From Prochlorococcus sp. AG-436-M02 (GTDB lineage: Bacteria; Cyanobacteriota; Cyanobacteriia; PCC-6307; Cyanobiaceae): a stretch of DNA of 64,000 bases. A program made the translations under genes and the position numbers. Positions within the stretch are counted from its first letter, which is position 1; every line of letters begins with the position of its first letter. Location of the stretch: the NCBI GenBank assembly GCA_003212515.1, contig QCPL01000002.1, positions 53,947-117,946 of the forward strand. The letters run 5' to 3'. Positions 49,888 through 59,949 of the stretch are shown piece after piece. Under the pieces are notes generated by a model. The model saw only the letters and a list, made by a program, of their open reading frames with translations. It made no database searches and was not told where the DNA came from.

Positions 49888-50198
49888 TGACTGAACACAA
49901 ATTAATTCTTTTAACTAGGAAGGACTGTTGCTTATGCGAAGGTTTAGAAGAAAGGTTAGATAAACTTTCTTTAGATGAGCTAGAAACTCCTATCAAGCTT
50001 TGTGTAAGAGATATTGATAGTCAAGATGTTTCAAATGCTGATAATGCACGTTATTCCTTGGAGGTACCTGTTTTGTTGCTTGAATTAGATTCTTCATTAA
50101 TAAGGTTTGAGTTGCCAAGAGTTTCTCCAAGGCTTGCTGAAGAAGCTCTTTTAAGTTGGCTGCAAAAGACTATTGCAGGAAAAATTGGGAAAAGCTAA
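49887..50198 (+). CDS. Glutaredoxin/thioredoxin-like small protein
   Basis: The 103-residue protein starts at ATG 49887, which overlaps the yidD stop (TGATG). It has a beta strand HKLILLTRKD, then the redox-type motif CCLCEG, and the cis-proline region LEVPVLLLE. This fits the glutaredoxin-like DUF836 group. Target proteins are not known. murE follows 25 bp later. Confidence 0.8.
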   Translation: MTEHKLILLTRKDCCLCEGLEERLDKLSLDELETPIKLCVRDIDSQDVSNADNARYSLEVPVLLLELDSSLIRFELPRVSPRLAEEALLSWLQKTIAGKIGKS

Positions 50199-50222
50199 AG
50201 GGTTTCTATTCTGCTTACAGCT

Positions 50223-51740
50223 ATGACTTGCTCTCTTCATTTTCTTTTAAAGGCCACAGGAATAGATGCACCCTCTGCTTTTAACAACGTGAGCATTCAG
50301 AGTATCAATTGTGATTCTCGTAATGTTAATAAGGGAGATTTGTTTTTTGGTTTGCCAGGTGAGAAAGTTGATGGCGGCTGCTTTTGGCGACAGGCAATAT
50401 CTTCTGGCGCAGTTGCTGCAATTATTAGTAAAAATGCTGCAAGATTAGCCCCTCCTAATAGCGAAGATATGGTTCTTGTCGTGCCTGATCAAGTTGGCTG
50501 TTTGATGGGTGAAATTGCCTCTGTTTTTTGGGATAAGCCTTCATTAAAGATGGATTTAATAGGTGTTACAGGTACAAATGGAAAGACAACAATTACTCAT
50601 TTAATAGAGTATTTAAGTTCACGGTGTGGTTTGAACCCTGCGTTGTTTGGAACCTTAGTGAATCGATGGACTGACCATACAGAAACTGCTAGTCATACAA
50701 CTCCTTTTGGGAACATTTTGCAATCCAAGCTTTCTCAGGCAGTAATTGCAGGAGCTCGTTTAGGAGCTATGGAAGTTAGTTCACATGCATTAACTCAAAA
50801 CCGTGTCTCTGGATGTCATTTCTCAGGAGCTATCTTTACTAACCTCACACAAGACCATCTTGATTACCACCATTCCATGGAGGAATACTTTGAAGCCAAG
50901 TCTTTGTTGTTTCAAGCCCCTCTTTTGAAATCAGGGGAGGCAAGGGTTGTCGTTAATGTTGATGATCCTTGGGGATATAGGTTGTCGAAAGATTTAAAAG
51001 GGGTTTGTTGGCGTGCTTCGTTGAAGAAAGATGTGATTGAGTCACTTAGCCCAGAATTGTTTATTTCTAATTTTAAGATTACTCCCAATAGTCTTGAGGG
51101 TATGTTGCATAGCCCTATGGGAGATGGCCGGTTTCACGCCCCTTTGATTGGAAGCTTTAACTTGATGAATTTACTTGAGGCTATTGGGGCATTGCTACAA
51201 AGAGGTATCCCATTAGATGATCTTTTGCTTGCTCTTAAAGATTTTCCAGGAGTTCCTGGACGAATGGAACAAATTCATGTCGAAGCTAGCTTGCCTAAAG
51301 TAATAGTCGACTATGCCCATACTCCAGATGGTCTAGAGAATGTTCTTAAGACGTTGCGTTCTTTTGTATCGGGAGATCTTTATTGTGTATTTGGTTGTGG
51401 AGGTGATAGAGATCGAGGTAAGAGAGCTAAAATGGGTGCGATTGCAGAAAAATTTGCAGATATCATAATCTTGACTTCTGATAATCCTCGAACAGAGGAT
51501 CAACAGCAAATTTTTAATGACATTTTGGATGGAATGGCTACTGATGCTGAATTAATTATTGAGAGTGATAGAGAAATTGCGATACAAAAGGCAATATTTA
51601 AGGCTTTACCTGGCGATATTGTTTTGATTGCAGGCAAGGGACATGAGGATTATCAAATTCTAAGGGAAGAGACAAAAAAATTAGATGATAGAGATATTGC
51701 AAGAAGAGCTCTTCATCTCAGATTAAATAGTAAAATTTGA
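50223..51740 (+). CDS. murE: UDP-MurNAc-L-Ala-D-Glu:meso-diaminopimelate ligase
   Basis: MurE adds the third amino acid of the peptidoglycan stem. The 505-residue protein has the ATP loop GVTGTNGKTTITHL, the HTTPFGN-type UDP-binding region, LTQDHLDYHHSMEEYFEAK with the carbamylated lysine, and VDYAHTPDGLENVL. The DNPR motif in TSDNPRTED marks meso-diaminopimelate as substrate. It is convergent with the aminotransferase gene. Confidence 0.95.
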   Translation: MTCSLHFLLKATGIDAPSAFNNVSIQSINCDSRNVNKGDLFFGLPGEKVDGGCFWRQAISSGAVAAIISKNAARLAPPNSEDMVLVVPDQVGCLMGEIASVFWDKPSLKMDLIGVTGTNGKTTITHLIEYLSSRCGLNPALFGTLVNRWTDHTETASHTTPFGNILQSKLSQAVIAGARLGAMEVSSHALTQNRVSGCHFSGAIFTNLTQDHLDYHHSMEEYFEAKSLLFQAPLLKSGEARVVVNVDDPWGYRLSKDLKGVCWRASLKKDVIESLSPELFISNFKITPNSLEGMLHSPMGDGRFHAPLIGSFNLMNLLEAIGALLQRGIPLDDLLLALKDFPGVPGRMEQIHVEASLPKVIVDYAHTPDGLENVLKTLRSFVSGDLYCVFGCGGDRDRGKRAKMGAIAEKFADIIILTSDNPRTEDQQQIFNDILDGMATDAELIIESDREIAIQKAIFKALPGDIVLIAGKGHEDYQILREETKKLDDRDIARRALHLRLNSKI

Positions 51741-51751
51741 AGTTCTGAGTT

Positions 51752-52945
51752 TTAACTTGCTGCAATTTTTTTCAGTTCATCTATTAGCCTGTTTATTTCG
51801 CTTTCATTGCTAGTGATATGTACGCATGCTCTTAGCCATATTGGATCTTCGAGTACTCTTATGAAAATAGATTTCTTTCCTAGGAGCTTAACTATTTGAT
51901 ATGGAGATAACTTGGAGTTAAGAGTAAAGCTTACAAGCCCTGCTGGAGGAGGTCCTTGCAATATAGGTGTTATAGAGCCAATACCCTTTAGTTCAAGCCA
52001 TAGTTTGTTGCTATATGACTTGATGATATTGATTCTTTCAAGATCAGTCCCTTGTTTTTTTAGAAGACTTAGTGAAGAGCGAAGACCAGCTAATAAAGGT
52101 GTGCATGATGTCGCAATTTCAAACCTTCTGGCATCCTTATGGAAAGTATTTATGTCGTTAGAGTAAATACTGGATTCATTAGTAAGACTTTTCCAACCCA
52201 CTAATGTTGGCTGTGCTTCTTCGAGAATTCTTTCGGAAAGGACTACTGCTCCCAGCCCTTCTGGTCCAAAACCCCATTTATGACCAGTGAAAGCATATAT
52301 ATCTACTTTTGAAGCACTTTCTCTTACTGGAATTTGACAAAAACTTTGAGCTGCATCAACTAAGAAAAATGGTTGAGATGGGTGATTCAGAAGAAGCTCT
52401 GCAATTGACTCTATTGGCATTATTTGACCAGTGTTCCAGAGAAGATGAGATAACACAACAAGCTTTGTCCTTTCCTTTAAACTACGTTCGATCACTCCCA
52501 TTACTTCAGTCTGAGTTCCTATTTCGTTGTCGATACCGTTGCGCAGACTTAGAACATCTAAGATATCTATCTCAAGTGATTGTCGCCTTGCGAGTTCTTT
52601 ACATGCGGAGACAACACCAGGGTGTTCACAATTGCTGATTAAAAGGCGATCTCCTTTCGAAAATGAGAGCCCCCAAAGAGGCAATACACATCCACTAGTA
52701 ACATTTTCAGTTAGGGCAATACGACGATCCTGTACTCCACATAAATCTGCAATAATGCCTTTTGTTTTTTTGATCTCATTAGAGATAAATGGCCAAACAT
52801 CATTAGTAAACGGACCTAATTCTTGTATTGTCTCCCAGCTTTTGGTGATGGCCTTTAGAGAGCATTGAGGTAATGGGCCTTGACCACCATAGTTGAAATA
52901 GTCTTTATTTTTTAATGCTGGAAGATCAGCTCGCAAAAGGCTCAT
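51752..52945 (-). CDS. Class V aminotransferase (cysteine desulfurase-like)
   Basis: The 397-residue PLP enzyme has NYGGQGPLPQCSLKAI near the start, LTENVTSGCVLPLWGL, SHLLWNTGQIMPIESIAELL and the PLP lysine in AFTGHKWGFGPEGLGAVVLS. The set resembles the isopenicillin N epimerase/cysteine desulfurase-like group. The mobile Cys loop expected of a working desulfurase is not obvious, so the reaction remains open. Confidence 0.85.
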   Translation of the reverse strand: MSLLRADLPALKNKDYFNYGGQGPLPQCSLKAITKSWETIQELGPFTNDVWPFISNEIKKTKGIIADLCGVQDRRIALTENVTSGCVLPLWGLSFSKGDRLLISNCEHPGVVSACKELARRQSLEIDILDVLSLRNGIDNEIGTQTEVMGVIERSLKERTKLVVLSHLLWNTGQIMPIESIAELLLNHPSQPFFLVDAAQSFCQIPVRESASKVDIYAFTGHKWGFGPEGLGAVVLSERILEEAQPTLVGWKSLTNESSIYSNDINTFHKDARRFEIATSCTPLLAGLRSSLSLLKKQGTDLERINIIKSYSNKLWLELKGIGSITPILQGPPPAGLVSFTLNSKLSPYQIVKLLGKKSIFIRVLEDPIWLRACVHITSNESEINRLIDELKKIAAS

Positions 52946-53008
52946 TCAGAGTTTTATTAAAAGTTCTTTGAAAATTAATTTTATGTTGATGCTGTAATGA
53001 ATTGAAAA

Positions 53009-53236
53009 TTACTTATTAAGGTGCTGTGGGCATTTTAAAAGTGCTACAGCAACTGCTGAGAAATTTAAAGCATCAGCTTCTTTTATAACTTTTTTGACCT
53101 CCTTGACACCATATTTTTCACTTGCATCGCTATATGCAAGCAGAAGTGACTTGTAGGTATCACTACCTTCTGAACGATATTTGCAAAACTGATCCCCAAC
53201 ATTGTTTAAAAGTATCATTAATGTTAGTTCAACCAT
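53009..53236 (-). CDS. Small hypothetical protein
   Basis: The 75-residue protein reads MVELTLMILLNNVGDQFCKY at the start and VAVALLKCPQHLNK at the end, with a helical middle (SLLLAYSDASEKYGVKEVKK). Two Cys are present. No domain is recognised and there is no signal peptide. It lies 63 bp upstream of the aminotransferase gene on the same strand. Confidence 0.55.
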   Translation of the reverse strand: MVELTLMILLNNVGDQFCKYRSEGSDTYKSLLLAYSDASEKYGVKEVKKVIKEADALNFSAVAVALLKCPQHLNK

Positions 53237-53428
53237 TGCATAATCTTTTTAGAAACAAGATGAGCATAATCCTTTTGAGCGTCAATATTTCATAAATTTT
53301 CTAAAAATAAATCTTTGATTATTTTGATTTACGGGCTTTGCATAAGCAGATGAACAGAAAAAACTATCAACAATATCTGCTCTGGCGATTGCTTCCATGA
53401 AGGTTCTTAATTAATCAAGGAAACCTTA

Positions 53429-53596
53429 TTAATTTTGATAAGGTATACCTCGATAAGTTAAGCAAGGTCTTTTGATTGAGGCCTCTTTCTTTCTATATGA
53501 ATAAACATTTCTTCTATAAGTTAGTTCTATGAAATGTTTCTCTGCGGGTACTTTATGTTGAATGTAGGTTTGTCCTCGATAAGTAAGCGTTTGCAT
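53429..53596 (-). CDS. DUF4278 family protein
   Basis: The 55-residue ORF starts MQTLTYRGQTYIQHKVPAEK and repeats the YRG unit near its end (PCLTYRGIPYQN). The paired L-T-Y-R-G-x-x-Y motif defines the cyanobacterial DUF4278 group of unknown function. The frame extends 26 codons upstream to ATG 53674, but that part has no family match and overlaps two hairpins, so I prefer the inner ATG. Confidence 0.7.
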   Translation of the reverse strand: MQTLTYRGQTYIQHKVPAEKHFIELTYRRNVYSYRKKEASIKRPCLTYRGIPYQN

Positions 53597-53649
53597 TTGT
53601 ATAGTCCGATAGTTTTCAGGTCCCCGTTTCTTGGCCTGTTTGGGACTGC

Positions 53650-53695
53650 GCCCTGAGATTTTCAGGGTGAACATTTTGTAGCCGTTGCTACAAAA
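53650..53695 (-). promoter_or_regulatory. Two adjacent hairpins at the DUF4278 5' end
   Basis: TTTTGTAGC-CGTT-GCTACAAAA (53674-53695) is a perfect 9-bp stem, and CCCTGA-GATTT-TCAGGG (about 53651-53667) a second 6-bp stem. They cover the upstream ATG of the DUF4278 frame. They could be an intrinsic terminator for plus-strand RNA or a leader structure for the minus-strand gene. Confidence 0.45.
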
Positions 53696-53883
53696 ATATT
53701 TTCATATAATTGAATTCATTGATGGAGTTCGACATGATACATATAGATCTAAGCTACAGATTTCATTAATGTTTTAGATTATTTGTTGAAGTGAAAGTTT
53801 ACTTATCCATGGCTGATATCTTTTCAGGCAGATCACTGAGTGAGTATTGTTGGTGTAATTACTTCAGCAAGAACTTTTAGCAG

Positions 53884-54147
53884 ATGAAAGCTTTTTTATT
53901 TTTTCTTGGATCAGCAATTAGATGGATGGGCACCGAACCAAGTAGATTCGTTTATTTTCATCTATATCTTGGAAGCGTTTACTTGTTTACTTTTTTTGCC
54001 AGGTCAGGCTCTTCGGATATTTATCGCTTAATTTTTATAGTAGGTATTTTAAGCCCATTCTTACTTGCCATTAATAGAGGTTTGCCTTTGGATTGTTTGG
54101 ATTTTGACTCTGCAGTCAAGAAAGAATCTGGAAGTACAGGAGTTTGA
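53884..54147 (+). CDS. Small membrane protein, unknown
   Basis: The 87-residue protein begins MKAFLFFLGSAIRWMGTEPS and has membrane segments at about residues 23-38 (FVYFHLYLGSVYLFTFFA) and 46-63 (YRLIFIVGILSPFLLAI). The C-terminus is charged. No family is recognised. It is convergent with the nfu-type gene and lacks a clear Shine-Dalgarno sequence. Confidence 0.55.
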   Translation: MKAFLFFLGSAIRWMGTEPSRFVYFHLYLGSVYLFTFFARSGSSDIYRLIFIVGILSPFLLAINRGLPLDCLDFDSAVKKESGSTGV

Positions 54148-54162
54148 ATAATACCTAGTTAA

Positions 54163-54408
54163 TCAGAGTACTTGAATAACTTCGCTAACTTCGGGAATCA
54201 TTTCCTTCAATTTCCTTTCTATACCCATTTTTAGTGTCATTGTGCTACTAGGGCAGCTCCCACAGGCTCCTTGAAGCCGAACCTTTACTATTGGGCCGTC
54301 AATTTCTACTATCTCAACATTTCCACCGTCTGCCATCAGAAATGGTCTTAATTCATCTAGGACTTTCTCAACATTTTCATGAGTAAGCACCATGGTTTCA
54401 TTTTCCAT
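54163..54408 (-). CDS. NifU C-terminal-like iron-sulfur scaffold (Nfu)
   Basis: The 81-residue protein carries the Nfu core: [40 protein letters not shown] and [13 protein letters not shown]. The CX2C pair binds a bridging 4Fe-4S cluster for delivery to targets such as photosystem I. It is a stand-alone Nfu domain, the main form in cyanobacteria. It is divergent from mqo. Confidence 0.93.
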   Translation of the reverse strand: MENETMVLTHENVEKVLDELRPFLMADGGNVEIVEIDGPIVKVRLQGACGSCPSSTMTLKMGIERKLKEMIPEVSEVIQVL

Positions 54409-54477
54409 AAGGTTGTTTATTTCATTGAATTGGGTTTAGCCTAATCATATATTGCACTTATAGGAAAAACTAGATTT

Positions 54478-55968
54478 GTGGTTGTATCTGACGCTATAGG
54501 TTCTGAGGCTCGATTTGATGCAGTATTAGTTGGTGCTGGAATCATGAGCTCTACTTTGGCCTTATTGCTTCATGAGTTAGATCCTGAAATGAGAATTTTA
54601 ATTATTGAGAGATTACGGGAGCCAGCTTTAGAAAGTAGTTCTGCTATTAATAATTCAGGTACAGGACATGCTGCTAATTGTGAATTTAACTACACTCCGT
54701 CTAACTTAGATGGGAGTTTGAATATCTCCAAGGCCTTAGCAATTAATTCTGCGTTTGAAAGGAGTTTAGAATTATGGGCTTCTTTGACAGAGCTGGGGAA
54801 ACTTTCACCAATCAGCTTTTTACATAGTTTGCCTCATATAAGCTTTGTTTGGAGTGAATCTAATATTGCATTTTTGAGGCAAAGGTACAAAAGTCTCAGC
54901 ACGAACAATGCCTTTAAGGATATGGAGTGGAGTGAGGATGTTAAGGAGATCAAAGAATGGATCCCTCTAATAATGAATAGCAGAGATTCTGGCCAGAAAG
55001 TAGCAGCCACACGTGTGATGCGAGGTACAGATATTGATTTTGGTGCTTTAACTATTGCATATTTAAAAGAGTTGCAATTATCAGGAGCCGTTGAGATAAG
55101 ATTATCTACGGAAGTTGTTGGCATTCATAGATCTTATGACCAAACATGGAGGCTTTCTTTATCAGGCAATAGAAATGAGTACTCTGTCGAAACACCATTT
55201 GTTTTTCTGGGGGCAGGTGGAGGAGCATTGTCTTTATTGCAGAAATCTGGAATTCCGGAGGGGAAGTCTTATGGAGGCTTCCCTGTAAGTGGACAATGGT
55301 TGGTTTGTAATGATCCAAGCTTGACTAGAATGCACAATGCAAAGGTTTACGGTAAAAGTGCAATAGGAGCTCCACCAATGTCAGTTCCTCATTTGGATAC
55401 ACGATGGATAAAAGGTAAGAGGTCGCTCTTATTTGGACCATTCGCAGGCTTTAACACTAAGTTCTTGAAGAACGGCTCAAGGTTTGATTTTTTTAAGACC
55501 ATTAAATTTTCTAATGCTTTATCATTGATCCAAGCTGGAGCTAAGAATCTTGATTTAATTAACTATCTCTTTGGCCAGCTTCAGCTTGATCATTCTGCAC
55601 GAATTAATGCATTAAAGGAGTTCTTTCCTCAAGCTAATTCAGAGGATTGGACTTTATCAATTGCAGGGCAGAGAGTGCAGATTATTAAGATGACACAAAA
55701 CGGTGGAGTATTGAAATTGGGAACAGAAGTGGTTTCTTCCTCTGATGGCTCGCTGGCAGCTTTGTTGGGTGCTTCTCCAGGAGCCAGTACGGCAGTATCA
55801 ATTATGTTGGAAGTCTTGCAAAGTTGTTGGAGTAAAAAAATTTCGACTGATCTTTGGCAAGAGAGATTGAAAAAACTGTTGCCAAGTTTCGGGAAAGAAG
55901 TTGCCTCTGATGAAATCTTGTTGAACAAACTTCGACATCGAAGTGATTCTCTGCTTGGATTGAAATAA
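54478..55968 (+). CDS. mqo: Malate:quinone oxidoreductase
   Basis: Mqo is a membrane-associated FAD enzyme that oxidises malate to oxaloacetate and reduces quinone. The 496-residue protein starts at GTG and has [20 protein letters not shown] near residues 14-33, [32 protein letters not shown] and the C-terminal [18 protein letters not shown]. Length and motifs fit the family well. It gives the cell a quinone-linked malate oxidation step. Confidence 0.94.
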   Translation: MVVSDAIGSEARFDAVLVGAGIMSSTLALLLHELDPEMRILIIERLREPALESSSAINNSGTGHAANCEFNYTPSNLDGSLNISKALAINSAFERSLELWASLTELGKLSPISFLHSLPHISFVWSESNIAFLRQRYKSLSTNNAFKDMEWSEDVKEIKEWIPLIMNSRDSGQKVAATRVMRGTDIDFGALTIAYLKELQLSGAVEIRLSTEVVGIHRSYDQTWRLSLSGNRNEYSVETPFVFLGAGGGALSLLQKSGIPEGKSYGGFPVSGQWLVCNDPSLTRMHNAKVYGKSAIGAPPMSVPHLDTRWIKGKRSLLFGPFAGFNTKFLKNGSRFDFFKTIKFSNALSLIQAGAKNLDLINYLFGQLQLDHSARINALKEFFPQANSEDWTLSIAGQRVQIIKMTQNGGVLKLGTEVVSSSDGSLAALLGASPGASTAVSIMLEVLQSCWSKKISTDLWQERLKKLLPSFGKEVASDEILLNKLRHRSDSLLGLK

Positions 55969-56054
55969 GTGATGATTATTCAAGACTTAATAGGGATGCT
56001 CATTTATTCGTTTTACAAATTGCCAGAGAAACCATTTTATTTAATTGAATTCAC

Positions 56055-57869
56055 ATGACTGATGTCCCCGTTACACGATTAAGAAACTTCTGCATAATTG
56101 CTCATATTGATCATGGCAAATCAACTTTGGCAGATCGACTTTTGCAGGAAACAGGAACTGTTTCTTCTAGGGATATGCAGGAACAGTTCTTAGACAATAT
56201 GGATCTTGAGAGAGAGAGAGGAATTACAATTAAGTTGCAAGCTGCAAGAATGAATTACTGTGCGAATGATGGTGAAAATTATGTTCTTAATTTAATTGAT
56301 ACGCCTGGTCATGTTGATTTTTCTTATGAAGTAAGTAGATCTTTACAAGCCTGTGAGGGTGCCTTATTAGTTGTTGATGCAAGCCAGGGTGTTGAAGCTC
56401 AAACTTTGGCAAATGTATATTTAGCCTTGGAAAATGACTTGGAAATTATTCCTGTTTTAAACAAGGTTGATCTCCCAGGTTCTGATCCTGAAAGGATTAA
56501 GCAAGAAATTCAATCGATTATTGGCTTAGATACCTCTAATGCTATTTCATGCTCTGCAAAAACAGGTCTAGGAATTATCAATATCTTGCAGGCTGTAGTT
56601 GATCGAATCCCACCTCCCCAAGATCGATTAAATGAGGCTACTAAAGCCTTGATTTTTGATTCTTATTATGATCCCTATAGAGGCGTTATTGTTTATTTCC
56701 GAGTTCTTACAGGAACTATTGCTATTAGAGATAAAGTTCTTTTAATGGCTAGTAAAAAGAGTTATGAACTTGATGAAATAGGAATAATGGCTCCAGATCA
56801 ACTTAAAGTTGATGAGTTGCATGCAGGAGAGGTAGGGTATTTGGCAGCATCAATAAAGGCTGTTGCAGATGCTCGTGTCGGTGACACTATTACATTGTTC
56901 AATGATCCAGCCGAAGATCCTTTGCCAGGATATACAGAGGCTAAACCAATGGTCTTCTGTGGTTTGTTTCCTACTGATGCGGATCAATATCCAGATCTAA
57001 GAGAAGCCTTAGATAAGCTACAGCTTTCAGATGCTGCTTTGAAGTATGAGCCAGAAACAAGTAGTGCTATGGGGTTTGGCTTCCGTTGTGGATTCCTTGG
57101 GTTGCTTCATATGGAAATAGTTCAAGAAAGATTGGAACGCGAATATGACCTTGATTTAATTGTTACGGCTCCATCTGTTATCTATCAAGTCAACATGATT
57201 GATGGAGAAATACTTTTAATTGATAATCCAGCAACTTTGCCTGATCCACAGAAACGGGAATCTATAGAAGAACCATATGTTCGAATTGAGATCTATGCAC
57301 CTAATGACTATAACGGAACCTTGATGGGCTTGTGCCAAGATCGACGTGGGGAATTCGTTGATATGAAATTTATAACTACTGATAGAGTGACTCTCGTTTA
57401 TGAGATACCTTTGGCAGAGGTTGTTACAGATTTTTTTGATCAAATGAAGAGTCGCACAAAAGGGTATGCTTCGATGGAATACCATGTAATTGGCTACCGT
57501 AAGAATGATCTTGTAAGGTTAGATGTTTTAATCAATGCTGAACGGGCCGACCCCTTGACAACGATTGTGCATCGTGAAAAGGCTTATGCGGTAGGGAGAG
57601 GACTAGTAGAAAAATTGAAGGAGTTAATCCCTAAGCAGCAATTTAAAATACCTTTGCAGGCTTCCATTGGAAGTAGAGTTATCGCTAGTGAAAGTATTAG
57701 TGCTTTGCGCAAAGATGTCCTGGCGAAATGCTATGGAGGAGACATCTCACGTAAGAAAAAACTACTTAAGAAACAAGCTAAGGGTAAAAAAAGGATGAAA
57801 TCAATGGGGAAAGTAGATGTGCCACAAGAGGCTTTTATGGCAGTCCTTAAACTGAATCAAAAGACATAA
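56055..57869 (+). CDS. lepA: Translation elongation factor 4 (LepA)
   Basis: LepA is a ribosome-binding GTPase that acts on stalled or early translation. The 604-residue protein has [32 protein letters not shown] and NKVDLP for GTP binding, followed by the EF-G-like domains and the unique C-terminal domain ending [20 protein letters not shown]. Length is standard. A small minus-strand gene and a DppC-like gene follow. Confidence 0.97.
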   Translation: MTDVPVTRLRNFCIIAHIDHGKSTLADRLLQETGTVSSRDMQEQFLDNMDLERERGITIKLQAARMNYCANDGENYVLNLIDTPGHVDFSYEVSRSLQACEGALLVVDASQGVEAQTLANVYLALENDLEIIPVLNKVDLPGSDPERIKQEIQSIIGLDTSNAISCSAKTGLGIINILQAVVDRIPPPQDRLNEATKALIFDSYYDPYRGVIVYFRVLTGTIAIRDKVLLMASKKSYELDEIGIMAPDQLKVDELHAGEVGYLAASIKAVADARVGDTITLFNDPAEDPLPGYTEAKPMVFCGLFPTDADQYPDLREALDKLQLSDAALKYEPETSSAMGFGFRCGFLGLLHMEIVQERLEREYDLDLIVTAPSVIYQVNMIDGEILLIDNPATLPDPQKRESIEEPYVRIEIYAPNDYNGTLMGLCQDRRGEFVDMKFITTDRVTLVYEIPLAEVVTDFFDQMKSRTKGYASMEYHVIGYRKNDLVRLDVLINAERADPLTTIVHREKAYAVGRGLVEKLKELIPKQQFKIPLQASIGSRVIASESISALRKDVLAKCYGGDISRKKKLLKKQAKGKKRMKSMGKVDVPQEAFMAVLKLNQKT

Positions 57870-57913
57870 CTGTGCTTTAAGCCTGCCAAGAGCTTGCTCT
57901 CTTTAGAAAATCT

Positions 57914-58078
57914 TTATGAAAGATGTGTTGAGAGAGAGTGTGAAGGCTCTAATAGGATAGAGCTAGTTTTTGATGCTTCTTTTTTACCTAGATTTGTCCA
58001 GATTAAACCTAAAATTATTAATGTCCCCACAGCTATAGTCAATTCCCCAACTGTTAACCCCTGACTCTTGTAATCCAT
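57914..58078 (-). CDS. Small single-helix membrane protein
   Basis: The 54-residue ORF starts MDYKSQGLTVGELTIAVGTL, has one membrane helix (about residues 11-29, TVGELTIAVGTLIILGLIW) and a soluble tail GKKEASKTSS. It is out of the usual size range for gene finders but has natural composition. No family is recognised. It lies in the gap between lepA and the permease gene on the other strand. Confidence 0.55.
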   Translation of the reverse strand: MDYKSQGLTVGELTIAVGTLIILGLIWTNLGKKEASKTSSILLEPSHSLSTHLS

Positions 58079-58163
58079 GGTGATTTTTAATTTACATACA
58101 TTTAAGCGTTAGTAGAAAATGTTTTCTACCTTTTATTATGATTTTGACAGTTGAGTTTTTCAT

Positions 58164-59018
58164 TTGAGATATTTTTCTGTTTTTAGAAAACAAGATACCC
58201 GAAAGCTTTCTATTAAAATGGCGATCTGGGGACTATGGTTGTTAGGAGCCTACCTTGTGGTTGCTTTCCTTACACCACCATTGATTAGTTTAGGCTTTTT
58301 ACCCGATGGCCAGATTGGTCTAGATAATCCAATGTATGCACCACCTTCGTTTCAACATTGGTGTGGTACAGATCGCCTAGGTAGAGATGTATGTGTTAGG
58401 ACTTTACAGGGAACAGGTGTAGCTCTTCAAGTTGTTTTTTTAGCAGTAACCCTTGCCGTCTTTATTGGAGTACCTATTGGTATTCTCAGCGGTTATGTAG
58501 GTGGTGTAGTAGATCGCATATTGCTCTTAATAATGGAGACCCTTTATACAGTTCCGGTTTTATTGCTTTCAGTAGTCATTGCATTTGTATTGGGTCGTGG
58601 GATTCTTAATGCAGCCATTGCATTATGTGTTGTATATATACCCCAATATTTCCGTGTTGTGAGGAATCAAACTGGTCAAGTTAAAACAGAGTTGTATGTT
58701 GAAGCTGCTAGAGCAATGGGTGCAGGACCTCTCTGGGTGATGAGAAAATATCTTTTCAAGAATGTTATTACTTCAGTACCTGTTCTATTGACATTAAATG
58801 CAGCTGATGCTGTTTTGGTGTTAGGAGGACTTGGCTTCCTTGGCCTTGGGTTACCTGAAACTATACCAGAATGGGGAAGTGATTTAAATATGGCGTTAGA
58901 TGCTGTCCCTATAGGTATCTGGTGGACAGCCCTTTATCCAGGGATCGCAATGTTCGGATTAGTTCTTTCACTATCTTTGGTTGGCGAAGCATTGGAAGAT
59001 TTGATTTGTGAGAGTTAA
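58164..59018 (+). CDS. ABC transporter permease, DppC/OppC type
   Basis: The 284-residue protein is the second permease of peptide/nickel-type ABC importers. It has an N-terminal helix (AIWGLWLLGAYLVVAFLTPP) and the OppC signature FQHWCGTDRLGRDVCVRTLQ. Five more helices follow, with the cytoplasmic EAARAMGAGPLWVMRKYLFK loop that contacts the ATPase. Its start is TTG 58164 or ATG 58218. No DppB, ATPase or binding protein lies beside it. Confidence 0.9.
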   Translation: MRYFSVFRKQDTRKLSIKMAIWGLWLLGAYLVVAFLTPPLISLGFLPDGQIGLDNPMYAPPSFQHWCGTDRLGRDVCVRTLQGTGVALQVVFLAVTLAVFIGVPIGILSGYVGGVVDRILLLIMETLYTVPVLLLSVVIAFVLGRGILNAAIALCVVYIPQYFRVVRNQTGQVKTELYVEAARAMGAGPLWVMRKYLFKNVITSVPVLLTLNAADAVLVLGGLGFLGLGLPETIPEWGSDLNMALDAVPIGIWWTALYPGIAMFGLVLSLSLVGEALEDLICES

Positions 59019-59072
59019 ATATATGTTCGAGAAAATTCAATTTTAGGTGATATTTGCAAACTTCTAAATCAA

Positions 59073-59762
59073 TTAACAACGAAATTTTATTGATCTAGGA
59101 AGATTCTCTATTATCTCCCCATGTTGATCTAATTCTGGATATGCTCGACTATTGCGTTTGCACCAGTCTGCCACCTCAGGATAACACCATTCAAATAATG
59201 TTTTGTGGTATAGGAGCCCACTTATTTTTCCGCTTGAGCGAGGATAGTCACTAGACTCCTCCCGTTGCCTTAATGCTTCAAATAGTAATACAGCAGAGGC
59301 TACTGAGACATTAAGTGATTGAACCATCCCACGCATAGGTATAAAAATCGACTCGTCTACTAGGTGTGATGCTGACTCGCTTAAGCCCCATTTTTCTGCT
59401 CCCATTACAAATGCTGTGGCCCCTGTGTAATCAAAAGCACGATAATCCTTCGCATCTTCCTTGAGATTAGTTCCATATAATTTGAATCCCTTTTGTTTTA
59501 AGGATTTTATTGCTCTCTCTATGTTTTCATGTTTGCTTAGCTTAACCCATTTCTGACTTCCTTGCGCGGTACTATTGAAAGTGGGTATTTTATTATCTCT
59601 AAAAACTGCATGTGCTTCTAGAACTCCTACAGCATCACAGGTTCGAAGAATGGCTGATAGGTTGTGAGGCTTTTCTATTTCTTCAGTAAGAATTGTGAGA
59701 TTGGAGATTCGATGTTTTAAAACTGATTTGATTTTCTCAAATCGCCGTGGGAGCAGAGGCAT
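59073..59762 (-). CDS. trmH: tRNA (guanosine-18-2'-O-)-methyltransferase
   Basis: TrmH is a SPOUT-fold enzyme that methylates G18 in tRNA with SAM. The 229-residue protein has EKPHNLSAILRTCDAVGVLE (motif 1), TAFVMGAEKWGLSESA (motif 2) and IPMRGMVQSLNVSVASAVLL (motif 3). The C-terminal extension after the knot is longer than in the minimal form. It is convergent with the DppC-like permease gene and divergent from rsmB. Confidence 0.92.
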   Translation of the reverse strand: MPLLPRRFEKIKSVLKHRISNLTILTEEIEKPHNLSAILRTCDAVGVLEAHAVFRDNKIPTFNSTAQGSQKWVKLSKHENIERAIKSLKQKGFKLYGTNLKEDAKDYRAFDYTGATAFVMGAEKWGLSESASHLVDESIFIPMRGMVQSLNVSVASAVLLFEALRQREESSDYPRSSGKISGLLYHKTLFEWCYPEVADWCKRNSRAYPELDQHGEIIENLPRSIKFRC

Positions 59763-59949
59763 GAAATTAAAATTGTTTTTTTACGAACAGTTTGATCTAG
59801 GGAAATTTTTCCCAAAATGGATTTATACTTAAGAAAGACTAATTTTTTTATTCATAGCTTTCTGACAATTATTCATTCACCAAAAAAAATCTTTAACTAA
59901 CTATTCTAATATTAACTTGATATATAGATTTTATTAAAGGAGTACAAGA

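Noticed and set aside
52309..52868. Plus-strand ORFs of 109 and 113 codons
   Set aside because: They are antisense to the class V aminotransferase gene, which shows full catalytic motifs.
53810..53881. 23-codon ORF starting MADIFSGRSL
   Set aside because: It is very short, has no clear ribosome binding site, and ends just before the next gene; chance is likely.
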